From: an uncultured Porphyromonas sp.
Lineage (GTDB): Bacteria > Bacteroidota > Bacteroidia > Bacteroidales > Porphyromonadaceae
Direction: 5' to 3'
DNA: 62,550 nucleotides
NCBI RefSeq assembly: GCF_938023125.1
Contig: NZ_CALHDW010000014.1
Span: 1 to 62,550 of the forward strand
The position numbers and the translations under genes were made by a program. Shown one piece after another: positions 16,795-26,148 of this stretch. Under the pieces are notes generated by a model that worked only from the letters and a program-made list of their open reading frames with translations, was not told where the DNA came from and did not search any database. How positions within the stretch are numbered: the first letter of the stretch is position 1; each line of letters starts with the position of its first letter.

Positions 16795-18119
16795 TTGCCT
16801 TTCTAATTAAAACGTTGCAATTGATGCTCTCACTGAGCATTTTGGTCGTATTTCACGAGCTTGGCCACTTCTTAGCGGCACGTCTCTTTGGGGTACGAGT
16901 GGAGCGATTCTTCCTCTTTTTCGACTGGGGAAGGGCTCTTTTTAAGTACCGATCGAAGCGTAGTGGCACCGTCTATGGCATAGGCTGGCTCCCCTTTGGG
17001 GGTTATTGCTCTATGGCGGGTATGGTGGACGAGCGTTTCTTAGAGTTAGATGAGAAGTCTACGCCTCAACCCTACGAATTTAGAGCAAAACCGGCTTGGC
17101 AACGGCTCATTATCATGATTGCAGGTATCCTGTTTAACCTGATTCTTGCCGTTGTTATCTATAGTAGTATTGCACTCCACTGGGGAGATTCCTCCTTATC
17201 GAGTGCCAATATTACAGCTGGGATGAGTTTCTCACCTGCGGCTCATAAGGCAGGATTCCAAGATAATGACATCATCCTTTCGGCCGATGGAAAGCCTCTC
17301 GATGCCCTTTCTAATAACTTTATTCGAGATGTGATTACCGCAAAAAAGGTGATAGTACGTCGGGATGGGGTAGAGAAAACCATTGTGATGCCTAGCGATA
17401 TGATGCAGCAGGTGATGGCTGAGGGCGTTGGCTTTATGGGTATGCAGATCCCTTTTATTGTGGATAGTGTGCTCCCCAATACTGCTGCTGCGAGAGTGGG
17501 GCTGCAGGCGGGGGATATCCTCTTGCAGGTAGATAGCCTCCCAATTGTGGATGCCACGGATGCCCAACTTATCTTTAGAGAGCAACGCAATCGAGTACAT
17601 TCGTTGCAATTGCTCCGAGCCGGAGATACTCTTACGGCTACCCTTCAGCCTGATACTGCGGGGCGCATTGGTGTGCAACTTCTTGCCGATATAAATAGGA
17701 TATATCCTACCGAGGAGATACGATACACCCTGTTGCAGAGTGTGCCGGCAGGTTGCTCCCGAGCTGTCAATACGCTCAAAGGGTATGTAGGGGACATGAA
17801 ATATGTGTTTACCAAGGAGGGGGCCCAGCAGATGGGAGGCTTCATATCCATAGGGAAGCTATTTGATAACTTCTTCGATCCCTATCGCTTTTGGAGCATT
17901 ACAGCCCTTCTTTCGGTGATTCTTGCCTTTATGAACTTCCTCCCGATCCCGATGCTGGATGGTGGGTATATCCTCTTTACTCTTTGGGAGATTATTACTC
18001 GTAGAAGAGTCAGTGATAAGACGATACTCAAAGCCAATAAGATAGGTTTTGTTCTGCTTCTTGCCCTTTTGCTTTATGCTAATGGCAACGACTTCTTCCG
18101 CACCCTCTTTCATTTCTAA
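16788..18119 (+). CDS. rseP: RIP-type zinc metalloprotease RseP
   Basis: Site-2 protease of the inner membrane, which cuts membrane-spanning substrates such as anti-sigma factors or signal peptide remnants. It has the zinc motif HELGH in the first helix, two PDZ domains (about residues 125-200 and 205-290) and the third zinc ligand in NFLPIPMLDGG near the C-terminus. ATG 16788 is chosen because the first membrane helix begins directly after it; an upstream GTG at 16719 adds an unlikely 23-residue extension. Its length is 443 aa. mutS2 follows after six bases. The ECF sigma system at 46-49 kb could supply a substrate, but nothing in the sequence shows this. Confidence 0.93.
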   Translation: MLVAFLIKTLQLMLSLSILVVFHELGHFLAARLFGVRVERFFLFFDWGRALFKYRSKRSGTVYGIGWLPFGGYCSMAGMVDERFLELDEKSTPQPYEFRAKPAWQRLIIMIAGILFNLILAVVIYSSIALHWGDSSLSSANITAGMSFSPAAHKAGFQDNDIILSADGKPLDALSNNFIRDVITAKKVIVRRDGVEKTIVMPSDMMQQVMAEGVGFMGMQIPFIVDSVLPNTAAARVGLQAGDILLQVDSLPIVDATDAQLIFREQRNRVHSLQLLRAGDTLTATLQPDTAGRIGVQLLADINRIYPTEEIRYTLLQSVPAGCSRAVNTLKGYVGDMKYVFTKEGAQQMGGFISIGKLFDNFFDPYRFWSITALLSVILAFMNFLPIPMLDGGYILFTLWEIITRRRVSDKTILKANKIGFVLLLALLLYANGNDFFRTLFHF

Positions 18120-18125
18120 TCCTCT

Positions 18126-20666
18126 ATGTCGCTACTAAAGACCTATCCTCGAGCCTTTGAAGAAAAGGTCGGGTTCGACCAAGTGCGTGAGCTACTGAAG
18201 AAAAAAACATGTAGCTTGATGGGGAAGGAGGAGATTGATGCCCTCCGTGCAGAGGATGATTCTACCCTTATTTTGCAGCGTCTGGAGCGCGTAAAGGAGT
18301 TGCTTCTCATACTACAAGAGGGGCGAGACTTTCCCTCTCTTTCGCTCGAAGACCTTCGTGGTTCGCTTGATGGGATACGCCCTGAGGGTACTTATCTGAG
18401 TGAGGATCGCCTGCCGCATCTCTTGCAAGCCATTCGTACGATGGAGCATCTCTATCGTTTTTTGGGCTATCAGCAAGCGACAGACCCCGAGAGCGGAGAA
18501 TCGCCTCGCTATCCTGCTCTTTTGCAACTGCTCCCCGAGGGGCTTTTGCTCCCTCATATCGCTCAGCGGATTGATAGCCTGCTCGATCGCTTCGGTCGAA
18601 TACAAGACTCAGCCTCTCCCGAGCTGCGAGCCATCCGTACGGAGCGTTCGTCGGTAGAGCGTAGCATGGCGCGACAGATTCGCTCTCTATTGGCACAGGC
18701 AATACGTGAGGGCTGGGCAGACGAAGAGGCTCGCCCTTCTCTGAGAGATGGGCACCCCGTAATACCGGTGAATCCAAGCTATAAGCGGAATATCCCGGGG
18801 ATTGTACATGACGAGTCGAGTAGTGGGAAGACGGTCTTTATAGAGCCTATCGAGATTGTTGAGTCGAACAATCGAATGCGAGAGCTAGATGCCGCCGAGC
18901 GCAGGGAGATTATTCGTATCCTGATACTCCTTGCCGATGATATTCGCCCCCATATCCCCTCTCTATTTGCCATGTACCGGTTGGTAGGGGTGTTCGATGC
19001 TCTCTTTGCTATCGCCCGTTTCTCACAAGAGGAGCGAGCCATTGTGCCCGTTATAGAGCCACGTCCCTATTTGGATTGGAAAGAGGCGAGGCATCCTCTT
19101 CTCCGCCGAACCCTACAAGCCGAGCAACGGGAGTTAGTGCCTATTGATTTGGCACTCAAGGCCCCGAATGCGCGTATTTTGCTTATCTCGGGTCCTAATG
19201 CGGGGGGAAAATCGGTATGCCTCAAGACTTGTGCTTTACTACAATACATGCTGCAAATGGGGATGCCTATCCCGGTACATCCCGACTCTACAGCCGGTCT
19301 TTTTTCTTCCCTAGCCATCAATATAGGGGATGATCAGAGTATCGAAGACGATCTTAGTACGTATAGTTCGCACCTGGTGAGCATGCGCCACTTTTGCAGG
19401 ATAGCCTCCCCCCGCTCCCTTTTGCTCATAGACGAATTCGGAGCCGGTACAGAACCTGAGTTAGGCGGAGCTATTGCCGAAGCTCTTTTGGCGGAGTTTA
19501 ATGCACACAAGTCGTTTGCTCTTATTACTACGCACTACCGTAACCTCAAACAATACGCCTCTTGCCACCAAGGCATTATCAATGGAGCTATGCTTTACGA
19601 CCGAGGGGCTATGCGTCCTCTTTTCCGCCTATCCATTGGTCAGCCGGGTAGCTCCTTTGCGATTGAGATCGCTAAGAAATCGGGCTTACCCAAAGGGGTG
19701 CTGGAGATGGCGGAAAGCCTGGTAGGGAAAGAGATGCTTGATACGGATAAGTACGTACAAGAGATTGCTCGAGACAAACGCTATTGGGAGAAGAAGCGTG
19801 ACAATATACGCCGCCAAGAGAGGCAGCTTGAGGAGGAAATAGAGAAGTATCGCTCTGCACTTGCCAAGTTGCACTCCTCACGCAAAGAGGTGCTAGCCCA
19901 AGCTCAAGACGAAGCACAACGACTGCTCAAGGAGAGCAACGCCCGTATTGAGCGCACCATTCGAGAAATTAAAGAGAGTAATGCCGAGCGCGAAAAGACG
20001 CTCCTAGCACGGCAAGAGTTGCAGCAATTCGCCCAAGAGACAACCCTCGCTCATGGCGAAGCGGCTCAATCGGAGGCTAGTCAGGCCATTGATAGAGAGT
20101 GGCAACGTATAGAGAATAGGCGTAAACGAAAAGAAGAGAAGCGCCGCAAAGCCTCTGACGAAGCTGACCAAATCGCTCCCCAACCGCCCAAAACTTTACC
20201 CCTGGAAGAGGGATGTAAGGTGCGGATCGTATCACAAAACGGTATAGAGGGCACTCTATTAGAGCTGCGTGGGCGTCAGGCTCTCGTTGCTCTCGGGGGA
20301 ACTATGCAAACAATGATTGAGGTAAGTAAGTTGGAGCGAGTGGCGGGAAATACCCCAAAAACTTCAGCTCTCACCGAGCGCATCTCCAGTAACATAACCG
20401 AGCACATCCATGAGAAGAAAACTAACTTCCGAGAAGAACTCGATGTGCGGGGAATGCGTGCCTTAGATGCCTTACAAGCTGTTGAGTACTACCTCGATGA
20501 GGCAATACAAGTAGGTTGTCACCGGGTACGTATTCTGCATGGGACGGGCACTGGAGCCCTACGCCAGAGCATTCGTCAGATGCTTCCCACGCGCCCCTAT
20601 GTGCTCCGATTCTACGACGAAGATGTGCGCTTCGGAGGAGCCGGTATAACAATAGTGGAACTATAA
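18126..20666 (+). CDS. mutS2: Endonuclease MutS2 (Smr domain)
   Basis: MutS-like ATPase of the MutS2 branch, known from other bacteria for suppressing recombination and for rescuing collided ribosomes. It has the ATPase Walker A motif SGPNAGGKSVCLKT, Walker B LLLIDEFGAGTEPELG, then a long charged coiled coil (about residues 530-680) and a C-terminal Smr domain with LDVRGMRALDA and RILHGTGTGALR. The mismatch-recognition domain of MutS is absent, as expected. The 846 aa length is typical of Bacteroidetes MutS2. It lies between rseP (6 bases) and the MATE transporter (10 bases), probably one transcript. Confidence 0.95.
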   Translation: MSLLKTYPRAFEEKVGFDQVRELLKKKTCSLMGKEEIDALRAEDDSTLILQRLERVKELLLILQEGRDFPSLSLEDLRGSLDGIRPEGTYLSEDRLPHLLQAIRTMEHLYRFLGYQQATDPESGESPRYPALLQLLPEGLLLPHIAQRIDSLLDRFGRIQDSASPELRAIRTERSSVERSMARQIRSLLAQAIREGWADEEARPSLRDGHPVIPVNPSYKRNIPGIVHDESSSGKTVFIEPIEIVESNNRMRELDAAERREIIRILILLADDIRPHIPSLFAMYRLVGVFDALFAIARFSQEERAIVPVIEPRPYLDWKEARHPLLRRTLQAEQRELVPIDLALKAPNARILLISGPNAGGKSVCLKTCALLQYMLQMGMPIPVHPDSTAGLFSSLAINIGDDQSIEDDLSTYSSHLVSMRHFCRIASPRSLLLIDEFGAGTEPELGGAIAEALLAEFNAHKSFALITTHYRNLKQYASCHQGIINGAMLYDRGAMRPLFRLSIGQPGSSFAIEIAKKSGLPKGVLEMAESLVGKEMLDTDKYVQEIARDKRYWEKKRDNIRRQERQLEEEIEKYRSALAKLHSSRKEVLAQAQDEAQRLLKESNARIERTIREIKESNAEREKTLLARQELQQFAQETTLAHGEAAQSEASQAIDREWQRIENRRKRKEEKRRKASDEADQIAPQPPKTLPLEEGCKVRIVSQNGIEGTLLELRGRQALVALGGTMQTMIEVSKLERVAGNTPKTSALTERISSNITEHIHEKKTNFREELDVRGMRALDALQAVEYYLDEAIQVGCHRVRILHGTGTGALRQSIRQMLPTRPYVLRFYDEDVRFGGAGITIVEL

Positions 20667-20676
20667 CGAAAAACAG

Positions 20677-22098
20677 ATGAGTAGAGAAGAAGAGAGACTC
20701 CACAAACTCGAAAATGCTCCTATACCACGCCTCCTATTCACTTACGCCCTCCCCTCGGTGATAGGAGCGGTAGTCAATGCTCTCTACAACATAGTAGACC
20801 GTATCTTCATAGGGCAGGGGGCCGGAGATGATGCCCTAGCCGGTATGGCAATAACATTGCCCATTCTTCTCTTTTTGGTGGCTTTTGGTATGTTGGTAGG
20901 GAGTGGGGCGGCTGTTCGTGTCTCTATCTATCTAGGGCGGAATGACCATAAGACGGCAGAGCGTCTTTTGAGTAATGCCATTATGCTTACGCTCCTTTTC
21001 AATGTGACTATATGCTCCATGGTTCTGCTTTTTATGGATCCTCTGTTGCATCTCTTTGGGGCTAACGACATAATTATTCCCTACGCCAAGGAGTATCTCT
21101 ATATTGTAGTCCCTGCCAATATTGTATCAGACCTTTGTTTCAGTTACAATGCCATCATGCGAGCATCCGGCTATCCCCATAAAGCCATGATTTCGATGCT
21201 CCTTGGGGCTGTGCTCAATTGTATCCTAGACCCCATCTTTATTTTTGATTTTGGTTGGGGCATAAAGGGGGCGGCTTGGGCAACCGTCATTTCGGAGATT
21301 GTGGCTGCTGTGTTTGTCATGAGTCACTTCTTCAATCAGCGTCATACGCTCCACTTCTCTCGTTCTTGGGGCGACTATCGTCCGGACTTCAAGATGATGT
21401 TGGCAATTGTTTCCATCGGCATTGCTCCTTTCGTCATGATGATTGTCAATAGCCTTATCAACATCATCATGAATCGGAGTTTTGTGTACTATGCCGCCTC
21501 TACTGCAGAAGCTAATATCTCCATAGCTGCCTATGGAATTATCCTTAGTATTACCCAGTTATTCATCCAGTTTATGGTGGGGGTTTCTATGGGGATGCAG
21601 CCGATTGTCGGGTTCAACCTTGGGGCGCGTAAGATACGCCGCTCCATAGATACGTATAAGTTAGCCGTCCTAGTGAATGTTTCTGTAGCGGCTATTGGTT
21701 TTGCAATGGCCCTATTTACTCCCAGTTTAATTGTACAGGCTTTCTCTAGAGAAGGGGATGGTGCCCTTGTTACTTTTACAACGCAGGCTCTGGGGATCGC
21801 CATGATGGCATTCCCTATTATTGGTGTACAAATCACGAGTGTGCAGTTTTTCCAGAGTTTAGGTAAGAGTGGTAAATCGATGTTTTTGAGCCTTACCCGC
21901 CAAGTCGTTTACCTTATCCCATGCCTTCTTATCTTCCCTATTTTTATGGGGACTAAAGGGATTTGGGTTTCGATGCCTATAGCGGATACCTTGGCCGGTA
22001 TTACCAGTATTCTGATGGTGCTATACCAGATCCCTCGCTTGCTGAAGCGGTATACTCACGAGCCGGACGAGGCAAAAGAAAAGGTGCTAAAGGGGTGA
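20677..22098 (+). CDS. MATE family efflux transporter
   Basis: Multidrug and toxin extrusion family, cation-coupled antiporter with about 12 membrane segments over 473 aa. The start PIPRLLFTYALPSVIGAVVNALYNIVDRIFIGQG is typical of the family, as are GAAVRVSIYLGR and the matching second-half segment GVSMGMQPIVGFNLGAR. The substrate is not predictable. It is the last gene of the rseP-mutS2 run, and its final codons form part of a bidirectional terminator shared with convergent fabK. Confidence 0.9.
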   Translation: MSREEERLHKLENAPIPRLLFTYALPSVIGAVVNALYNIVDRIFIGQGAGDDALAGMAITLPILLFLVAFGMLVGSGAAVRVSIYLGRNDHKTAERLLSNAIMLTLLFNVTICSMVLLFMDPLLHLFGANDIIIPYAKEYLYIVVPANIVSDLCFSYNAIMRASGYPHKAMISMLLGAVLNCILDPIFIFDFGWGIKGAAWATVISEIVAAVFVMSHFFNQRHTLHFSRSWGDYRPDFKMMLAIVSIGIAPFVMMIVNSLINIIMNRSFVYYAASTAEANISIAAYGIILSITQLFIQFMVGVSMGMQPIVGFNLGARKIRRSIDTYKLAVLVNVSVAAIGFAMALFTPSLIVQAFSREGDGALVTFTTQALGIAMMAFPIIGVQITSVQFFQSLGKSGKSMFLSLTRQVVYLIPCLLIFPIFMGTKGIWVSMPIADTLAGITSILMVLYQIPRLLKRYTHEPDEAKEKVLKG

Positions 22099-22117
22099 TT
22101 CACCTCAATAGCACCTT
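22081..22117. terminator. Bidirectional terminator between the MATE gene and fabK
   Basis: AAGGTGCTA/TAGCACCTT stem enclosing a second GGGGTG/CACCTC pairing. The left arm lies inside the last codons of the transporter gene. It sits between convergent genes and can serve both strands. Confidence 0.7.
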
Positions 22118-22163
22118 ATATGTACTCTCTCTTTGGGAGAGAATGTTTTTGCGGATAGCGGCT

Positions 22164-23096
22164 TTAGCTCATTACTTTGTCATATTCTTCGCTGAGGGTT
22201 TGCATGATCTCGGCAACCGATCGGATGGATGAAATCTGAGCGGTTACCTGTCCAATTTCCGGTTCTCCCTCAGCTAGATCTCCCTCGAAGATCCCTTTTT
22301 TAGCACGGCCTTTGCCTAGTAGAGCCTGCATTTCTTCGGCGCTTGCTCCACGATCTTCTGCGGCTACAACTTGTTCCCAAAAGCCTTTTTTCAGCAATCG
22401 TGTTGGAGCAAGTTTTTTGAGTACAAGGGCTGTATCTCCTTCTCCTGCAGCGCAGCAAGCCTGCTTGAAGTCGGGGTGTGCCGAACTCTCCTCGCTTAGA
22501 GCAAAAAGGGTACCGATCTGTACTCCTTCCGCCCCTAGGCACTGAGCTGCTGCAATGGCACGGCCTGAGGCAATACCGCCTGCGGCAATAACCGGAATCT
22601 TTACAGCGTCTACAACGGAAGGGATAAGGCACATCGTGGTTGTTTCCTCTCTACCATTGTGACCGCCGGCCTCGAAACCTTCTGCCACGATGGCGTCTAC
22701 TCCTGCGGCTTCTGCCTTTTGAGCGAATTTGGCGCTACTAACAACGTGCAGTACTTTGCATCCCGCCTCGTGCAATTTGCCTGTCCAAGTTTTAGGATTT
22801 CCGGCAGAAGTTACTACAATGGGCACCTTTTCGTCCATAATTATCTGCATCATCTTATCCATTTCCGGGTAGAGGAGAGGCACGTTTACGCCAAAAGGAC
22901 GAGTTGTAGCTTGCTTACACTTTTGGATATGTTCAAGGAGAGTCTCGGGGTGCATGGAGCCGGCTCCGATGAGTCCAAGCCCTCCGGCATTACTTACAGC
23001 CGCTGCCAAACGCCAGCCGCTACACCAAACCATTCCCCCCGATATGATAGGTTTCTCTATCCCGAGGAGCGAGGTGAGTCTATTTGTCTTCGTCAT
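22164..23096 (-). CDS. fabK: FMN-dependent enoyl-ACP reductase FabK (nitronate monooxygenase fold)
   Basis: TIM-barrel flavoprotein. It has the N-terminal IISGGMVWCSGWRLAAAVS, the SNAGGLGLIGAGS motif, FGVNVPLL, IVAEGFEAGGHNG with the active-site histidine, AAGGIASGRA and GAEGVQIGT phosphate-binding segments. As I remember it, the FabK of P. gingivalis has a closely similar N-terminus, so a role as enoyl-ACP reductase in fatty acid synthesis is likely; the nitronate monooxygenase family shares the fold and remains possible. The 310 aa length fits either. It is monocistronic, convergent with the MATE gene, with its own promoter at 23140-23147. Confidence 0.8.
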   Translation of the reverse strand: MTKTNRLTSLLGIEKPIISGGMVWCSGWRLAAAVSNAGGLGLIGAGSMHPETLLEHIQKCKQATTRPFGVNVPLLYPEMDKMMQIIMDEKVPIVVTSAGNPKTWTGKLHEAGCKVLHVVSSAKFAQKAEAAGVDAIVAEGFEAGGHNGREETTTMCLIPSVVDAVKIPVIAAGGIASGRAIAAAQCLGAEGVQIGTLFALSEESSAHPDFKQACCAAGEGDTALVLKKLAPTRLLKKGFWEQVVAAEDRGASAEEMQALLGKGRAKKGIFEGDLAEGEPEIGQVTAQISSIRSVAEIMQTLSEEYDKVMS

Positions 23097-23121
23097 TATG
23101 CTATATTATTATAGGATTTAA

Positions 23122-23147
23122 TTGCATCAATCATAGATGCAAACTTA
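23122..23147 (-). promoter_or_regulatory. fabK promoter with overlapping inverted repeat
   Basis: On the minus strand TAAGTTTG (23140-23147) matches the -7 element. Directly overlapping and following it is a perfect 7-base inverted repeat, TTGCATC at 23122-23128 and GATGCAA at 23136-23142, placed where the transcript should start. It could be an operator or a 5' hairpin of the mRNA. Confidence 0.4.
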
Positions 23148-23176
23148 CGTCTTTCTCGTTGATTACAGCTAATCTC

Positions 23177-23368
23177 ATGGGAGATTCTTTGCTACTAGGA
23201 GGATCTGTCAAATTTGTATCCCAAAGTGGAATTTTTCCCGTTGACTAGCAAAAAAAGCAAAAGGACGCAGACAGGCAAGTTGAATATGGGCTATTATACA
23301 ATAGATTCGGAGTATTTACTACTGTTGAAGAAGTAGGTAATCTCCTAGAGGGTGAAGAAGATGCTTAG
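23177..23368 (+). pseudogene. Possible degraded small ORF with one in-frame stop
   Basis: From ATG 23177 a frame of 63 codons is interrupted only by TAG at codon 24 (23246-23248) and ends with TAG at 23366-23368. The second part has a protein-like composition (VEYGLLYNRFGVFTTVEEV, then Glu-rich). No family was recognised. It may be a gene remnant or chance. The rest of the 514-base region 23097-23610 holds the fabK and cargo promoters and nothing else I can identify. Confidence 0.2.
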
Positions 23369-23470
23369 AAATCCCCATGTTATCTGTGTGTTTTCAAGTT
23401 GTAAGAAGATAGCTTGGATATGTTTCTATTTGTAAGAAGAATATTTATGCAAGAAAAAGAGTGATTGCGT

Positions 23471-23501
23471 TTTGCCTTTCTGAGATTATTTTATAACTTT
23501 A
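23471..23501 (+). promoter_or_regulatory. Promoter of the first gene of the 10-kb T9SS cargo cluster
   Basis: TTTG at 23471-23474, 19 bases, then TAACTTTA at 23494-23501, one mismatch from the -7 consensus. It predicts a leader of about 105 bases before the ATG at 23611. Confidence 0.5.
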
Positions 23502-23610
23502 GCCCCAAAATCAAGAGAGTGAGTAGGAAGCGCAGACAGATTCTCCGCAGTCGGTTCCGCTAACTTATTGATACAAAGGATTAGATACTGTAACTAGGTG
23601 TTCTTTGCTT

Positions 23611-26037
23611 ATGAAAAAAACATTACTAATGATGCTTACACTGCTTTCCATAACTCTGACGGGTATGGCTCAAACGACAGCAGTGGTGAACTTTTCCTCT
23701 ACATCAGGGGGAACGGTGCGTGCTAACACGCTTGACTACCAAGAGGTCAAGTCTGGTGATGCTATTGCAGTTGGTACGGAGATTATGCTTCGGGTAAATC
23801 TTACCAACTATGAAACAACCTACGTCAAAGGATGGAAGATTAACGGTAACGAAGAGTTTCCATACCAGGAAGAAATTAAGTACACGGTACAGAGCGGAGA
23901 GAATAATCTAGAGGCTCAGGTTCTCCCGCTTCCTGCAGAGGGCTTTAAGGTTACGGTCAAAGCCGGCTCCGGTGGTAAGATCGCAAAGACCGAACGTATG
24001 GATGCCGATTATAATTGGATTCCTTTTGAGAGTGGCGATATACTGCCCACACGCAGAAGTGTCCATATTGTTTCGGAGGCTGACCCTGGCTATGCTGTAG
24101 AACAATGGCTGATTAATGGTAAACCCCAAAGTTCTTCTGCCGAATTGTGGACATTTACGAGTACTCCCCTAGATATTGAAGTGCGCTTTAAGCAGATCAA
24201 ATTCTATAAGGTGGACTTCTCTGTAGAAGAGAATGGTAGTATACAAGCTAGCTATCTTAAGAACAATTGGGATACTCAGTTTTCTTCGGGAGAAGAGTTG
24301 CCCGAGGGGTCGCAAATTACCTTCTTTGTTACCCCCAATGAGGGTTATAAGGTTGATAAGTGGATTGTCAATGGGGTAGAGGAAGAACCTAATCTCTATA
24401 TGCCACAGAGACTCCAAATGTCCCTTACCGACAACCTCACCGTAAAGGCTGTACTTAAGGCTCTTCCTCCTAAGCACCATATCAAAGTAGAGAAGGGACA
24501 GGGTGGTAGCGTAACGGCATTCTTCGTTGACCCCGAAGATGGATACAATGTTTCATTTGACTGGGAAAAAGATATCCAAGAAGGAGTAGAGCTTTCGGTA
24601 CGTGCTACGCCCAACCCAGATTACATGATAGATAAGTGGTACTACAATAATGAAGAGGTACAACCTAGCGAGGAAGACCCCGAACTATATGTCTTTACAA
24701 TAAAAGAGCCTGCAACTATTCTTGCCACCTTCAAGCCTGGTAAGTCTGGCTACAAGGTAGACTATTCTGCAGGAGAACACGGATCTATCGAAAAGGCAGA
24801 GGTATATCTACCTTCTGGTATTACTTCGTTTGAATCAGGACAGTCTATACCTTCAGGTACAACTGTCGCTATAACAGCTAAACCAGACAAGGGCTATGGT
24901 GTAGACCAGTGGTATGTAAATGAAGAGCCCCAACAGGCCTATGCCGGAAAGCTAACGCTAGAAACTGAGATCGGTAGACCTACGAAGATCCGTGTGACCT
25001 TTGTGAAGGGAGCGGCCGTTGAGTACCCCGTATCTTGGTCAATAGAGGGCGGAATCATGATCGCTAAATACAAAAAGAATCCCGAAGATGCTACATTCAC
25101 CTTCCCTAAGAGTGGAGATCGCATTGAGGAAGGAACAGAGGTTACTTTCTGGGTTAACCCCGGGACAAACGAGGTTAAGGAGTGGTTCGTCAATGGTATC
25201 CTAAGAGAAGACCTCGCTGGCGTTAAGGAAACCTCTTTCTTCATTGAAGGTGAAACAAATATCAAGGTTGTTTGTGCAGCTCCCGCTCCCACATCCTACA
25301 AACTAACCTATACTGCAGGTGCTAATGGTTCGCTTGTTGCAAATAGAGAGAGTGGCGAGACTATCTCTTCCGGATCTGCTGTAGATACAGATACTAAGGT
25401 TAGACTTACAGCTACACCTAACGAGGGCTTCGAACTAGAGAAATGGATTGTCAATGGTTCTACGCTATCCGATAAGGGGCTCTCTATTGAGCTTATGATG
25501 GACAAGGACCAGACTGTAGAAGTTTCCTTTATCAAGAAGGTTGTTGAGTACACACTATCCTATAGTATTAAACCAGAGGCTCAAGGTAAGCTAGTGGTAA
25601 CTAATACGAAGACGAATGAGGCGATCGCTTCCGGCTCTAAGGTGGTTGAAGGTACAGAGATAACCTGCCAAGTAACTCTACCAGAGGGCTCCAATTGGTT
25701 GCTAGAAAAGTGGGTGATCAATGGTTCTGACTATGCAGAAGGTGCTAAGATGTCTTCGATCAAATTTACAGTCTCTAAGGACCTAAAGATTGAAGCTGTC
25801 CTAGTACAAAACAATGCCGTAGATACTCCTGCCCATGCAGGCTATATCGTATTTATAAAAGACGGACAGCTACGTATCGAAGGTCTATCGGCTCCGGCTC
25901 AGATATTCTTATACAATACACTCGGTGAGCTTATTCTCTCTCGTCAGGTTGAGACCTCACCGATCGTTCTCGGCGATCTACCAGAGGGTATTTACTATGT
26001 ACTTGTAGAAGGCAATGTCTACAAGGTTGTGAAATAA
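23611..26037 (+). CDS. T9SS cargo protein made of eight ~90-residue beta repeats
   Basis: 808 aa from ATG 23611, with signal peptide MKKTLLMMLTLLSITLTGMAQ. The body is a chain of repeats of the InlB B-repeat/'bacterial repeat' kind, each with a central WxxNG or similar motif. I see eight, near residues 72, 163, 248, 340, 431, 522, 609 and 699, at a nearly constant spacing of 85-92 residues. The C-terminal about 75 residues form a T9SS sorting domain (AQIFLYNTLGELILSR, then LPEGIYYVLVEGNVYKVVK). The acidic, regular repeat chain suggests a stalk or adhesin on the cell surface. An in-frame TTG six bases upstream is ignored. A hairpin follows the gene. Confidence 0.85.
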   Translation: MKKTLLMMLTLLSITLTGMAQTTAVVNFSSTSGGTVRANTLDYQEVKSGDAIAVGTEIMLRVNLTNYETTYVKGWKINGNEEFPYQEEIKYTVQSGENNLEAQVLPLPAEGFKVTVKAGSGGKIAKTERMDADYNWIPFESGDILPTRRSVHIVSEADPGYAVEQWLINGKPQSSSAELWTFTSTPLDIEVRFKQIKFYKVDFSVEENGSIQASYLKNNWDTQFSSGEELPEGSQITFFVTPNEGYKVDKWIVNGVEEEPNLYMPQRLQMSLTDNLTVKAVLKALPPKHHIKVEKGQGGSVTAFFVDPEDGYNVSFDWEKDIQEGVELSVRATPNPDYMIDKWYYNNEEVQPSEEDPELYVFTIKEPATILATFKPGKSGYKVDYSAGEHGSIEKAEVYLPSGITSFESGQSIPSGTTVAITAKPDKGYGVDQWYVNEEPQQAYAGKLTLETEIGRPTKIRVTFVKGAAVEYPVSWSIEGGIMIAKYKKNPEDATFTFPKSGDRIEEGTEVTFWVNPGTNEVKEWFVNGILREDLAGVKETSFFIEGETNIKVVCAAPAPTSYKLTYTAGANGSLVANRESGETISSGSAVDTDTKVRLTATPNEGFELEKWIVNGSTLSDKGLSIELMMDKDQTVEVSFIKKVVEYTLSYSIKPEAQGKLVVTNTKTNEAIASGSKVVEGTEITCQVTLPEGSNWLLEKWVINGSDYAEGAKMSSIKFTVSKDLKIEAVLVQNNAVDTPAHAGYIVFIKDGQLRIEGLSAPAQIFLYNTLGELILSRQVETSPIVLGDLPEGIYYVLVEGNVYKVVK

Positions 26038-26066
26038 CTTTCTCTCTTAGATAGACAATAACAATT

Positions 26067-26103
26067 CCCCTAGGCAATGCGTTCCAGCGTATTGCTGCGG
26101 GGG
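26067..26103 (+). terminator. Hairpin after the repeat-chain cargo gene
   Basis: CCCC...GCAATGCG/CGTATTGC...GGGG fold in the 111-base gap before the Omp28-type gene. There is no long T-run; it may terminate partly or protect the mRNA end. Confidence 0.5.
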
Positions 26104-26148
26104 TTGCTACTCGAATTCACTGGTTAGTAATAAATAGAATCGAACAAA

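Noticed and set aside
17232..17678. 148-codon open frame on the minus strand
   Set aside because: Antisense to the PDZ part of rseP, with no signal or family.
18307..18777. 156-codon open frame on the minus strand
   Set aside because: Antisense to mutS2, whose frame carries all expected domains.
23611..26037. CRISPR or simple DNA repeat array
   Set aside because: The periodicity is at the protein level; the DNA copies are diverged and unequal.
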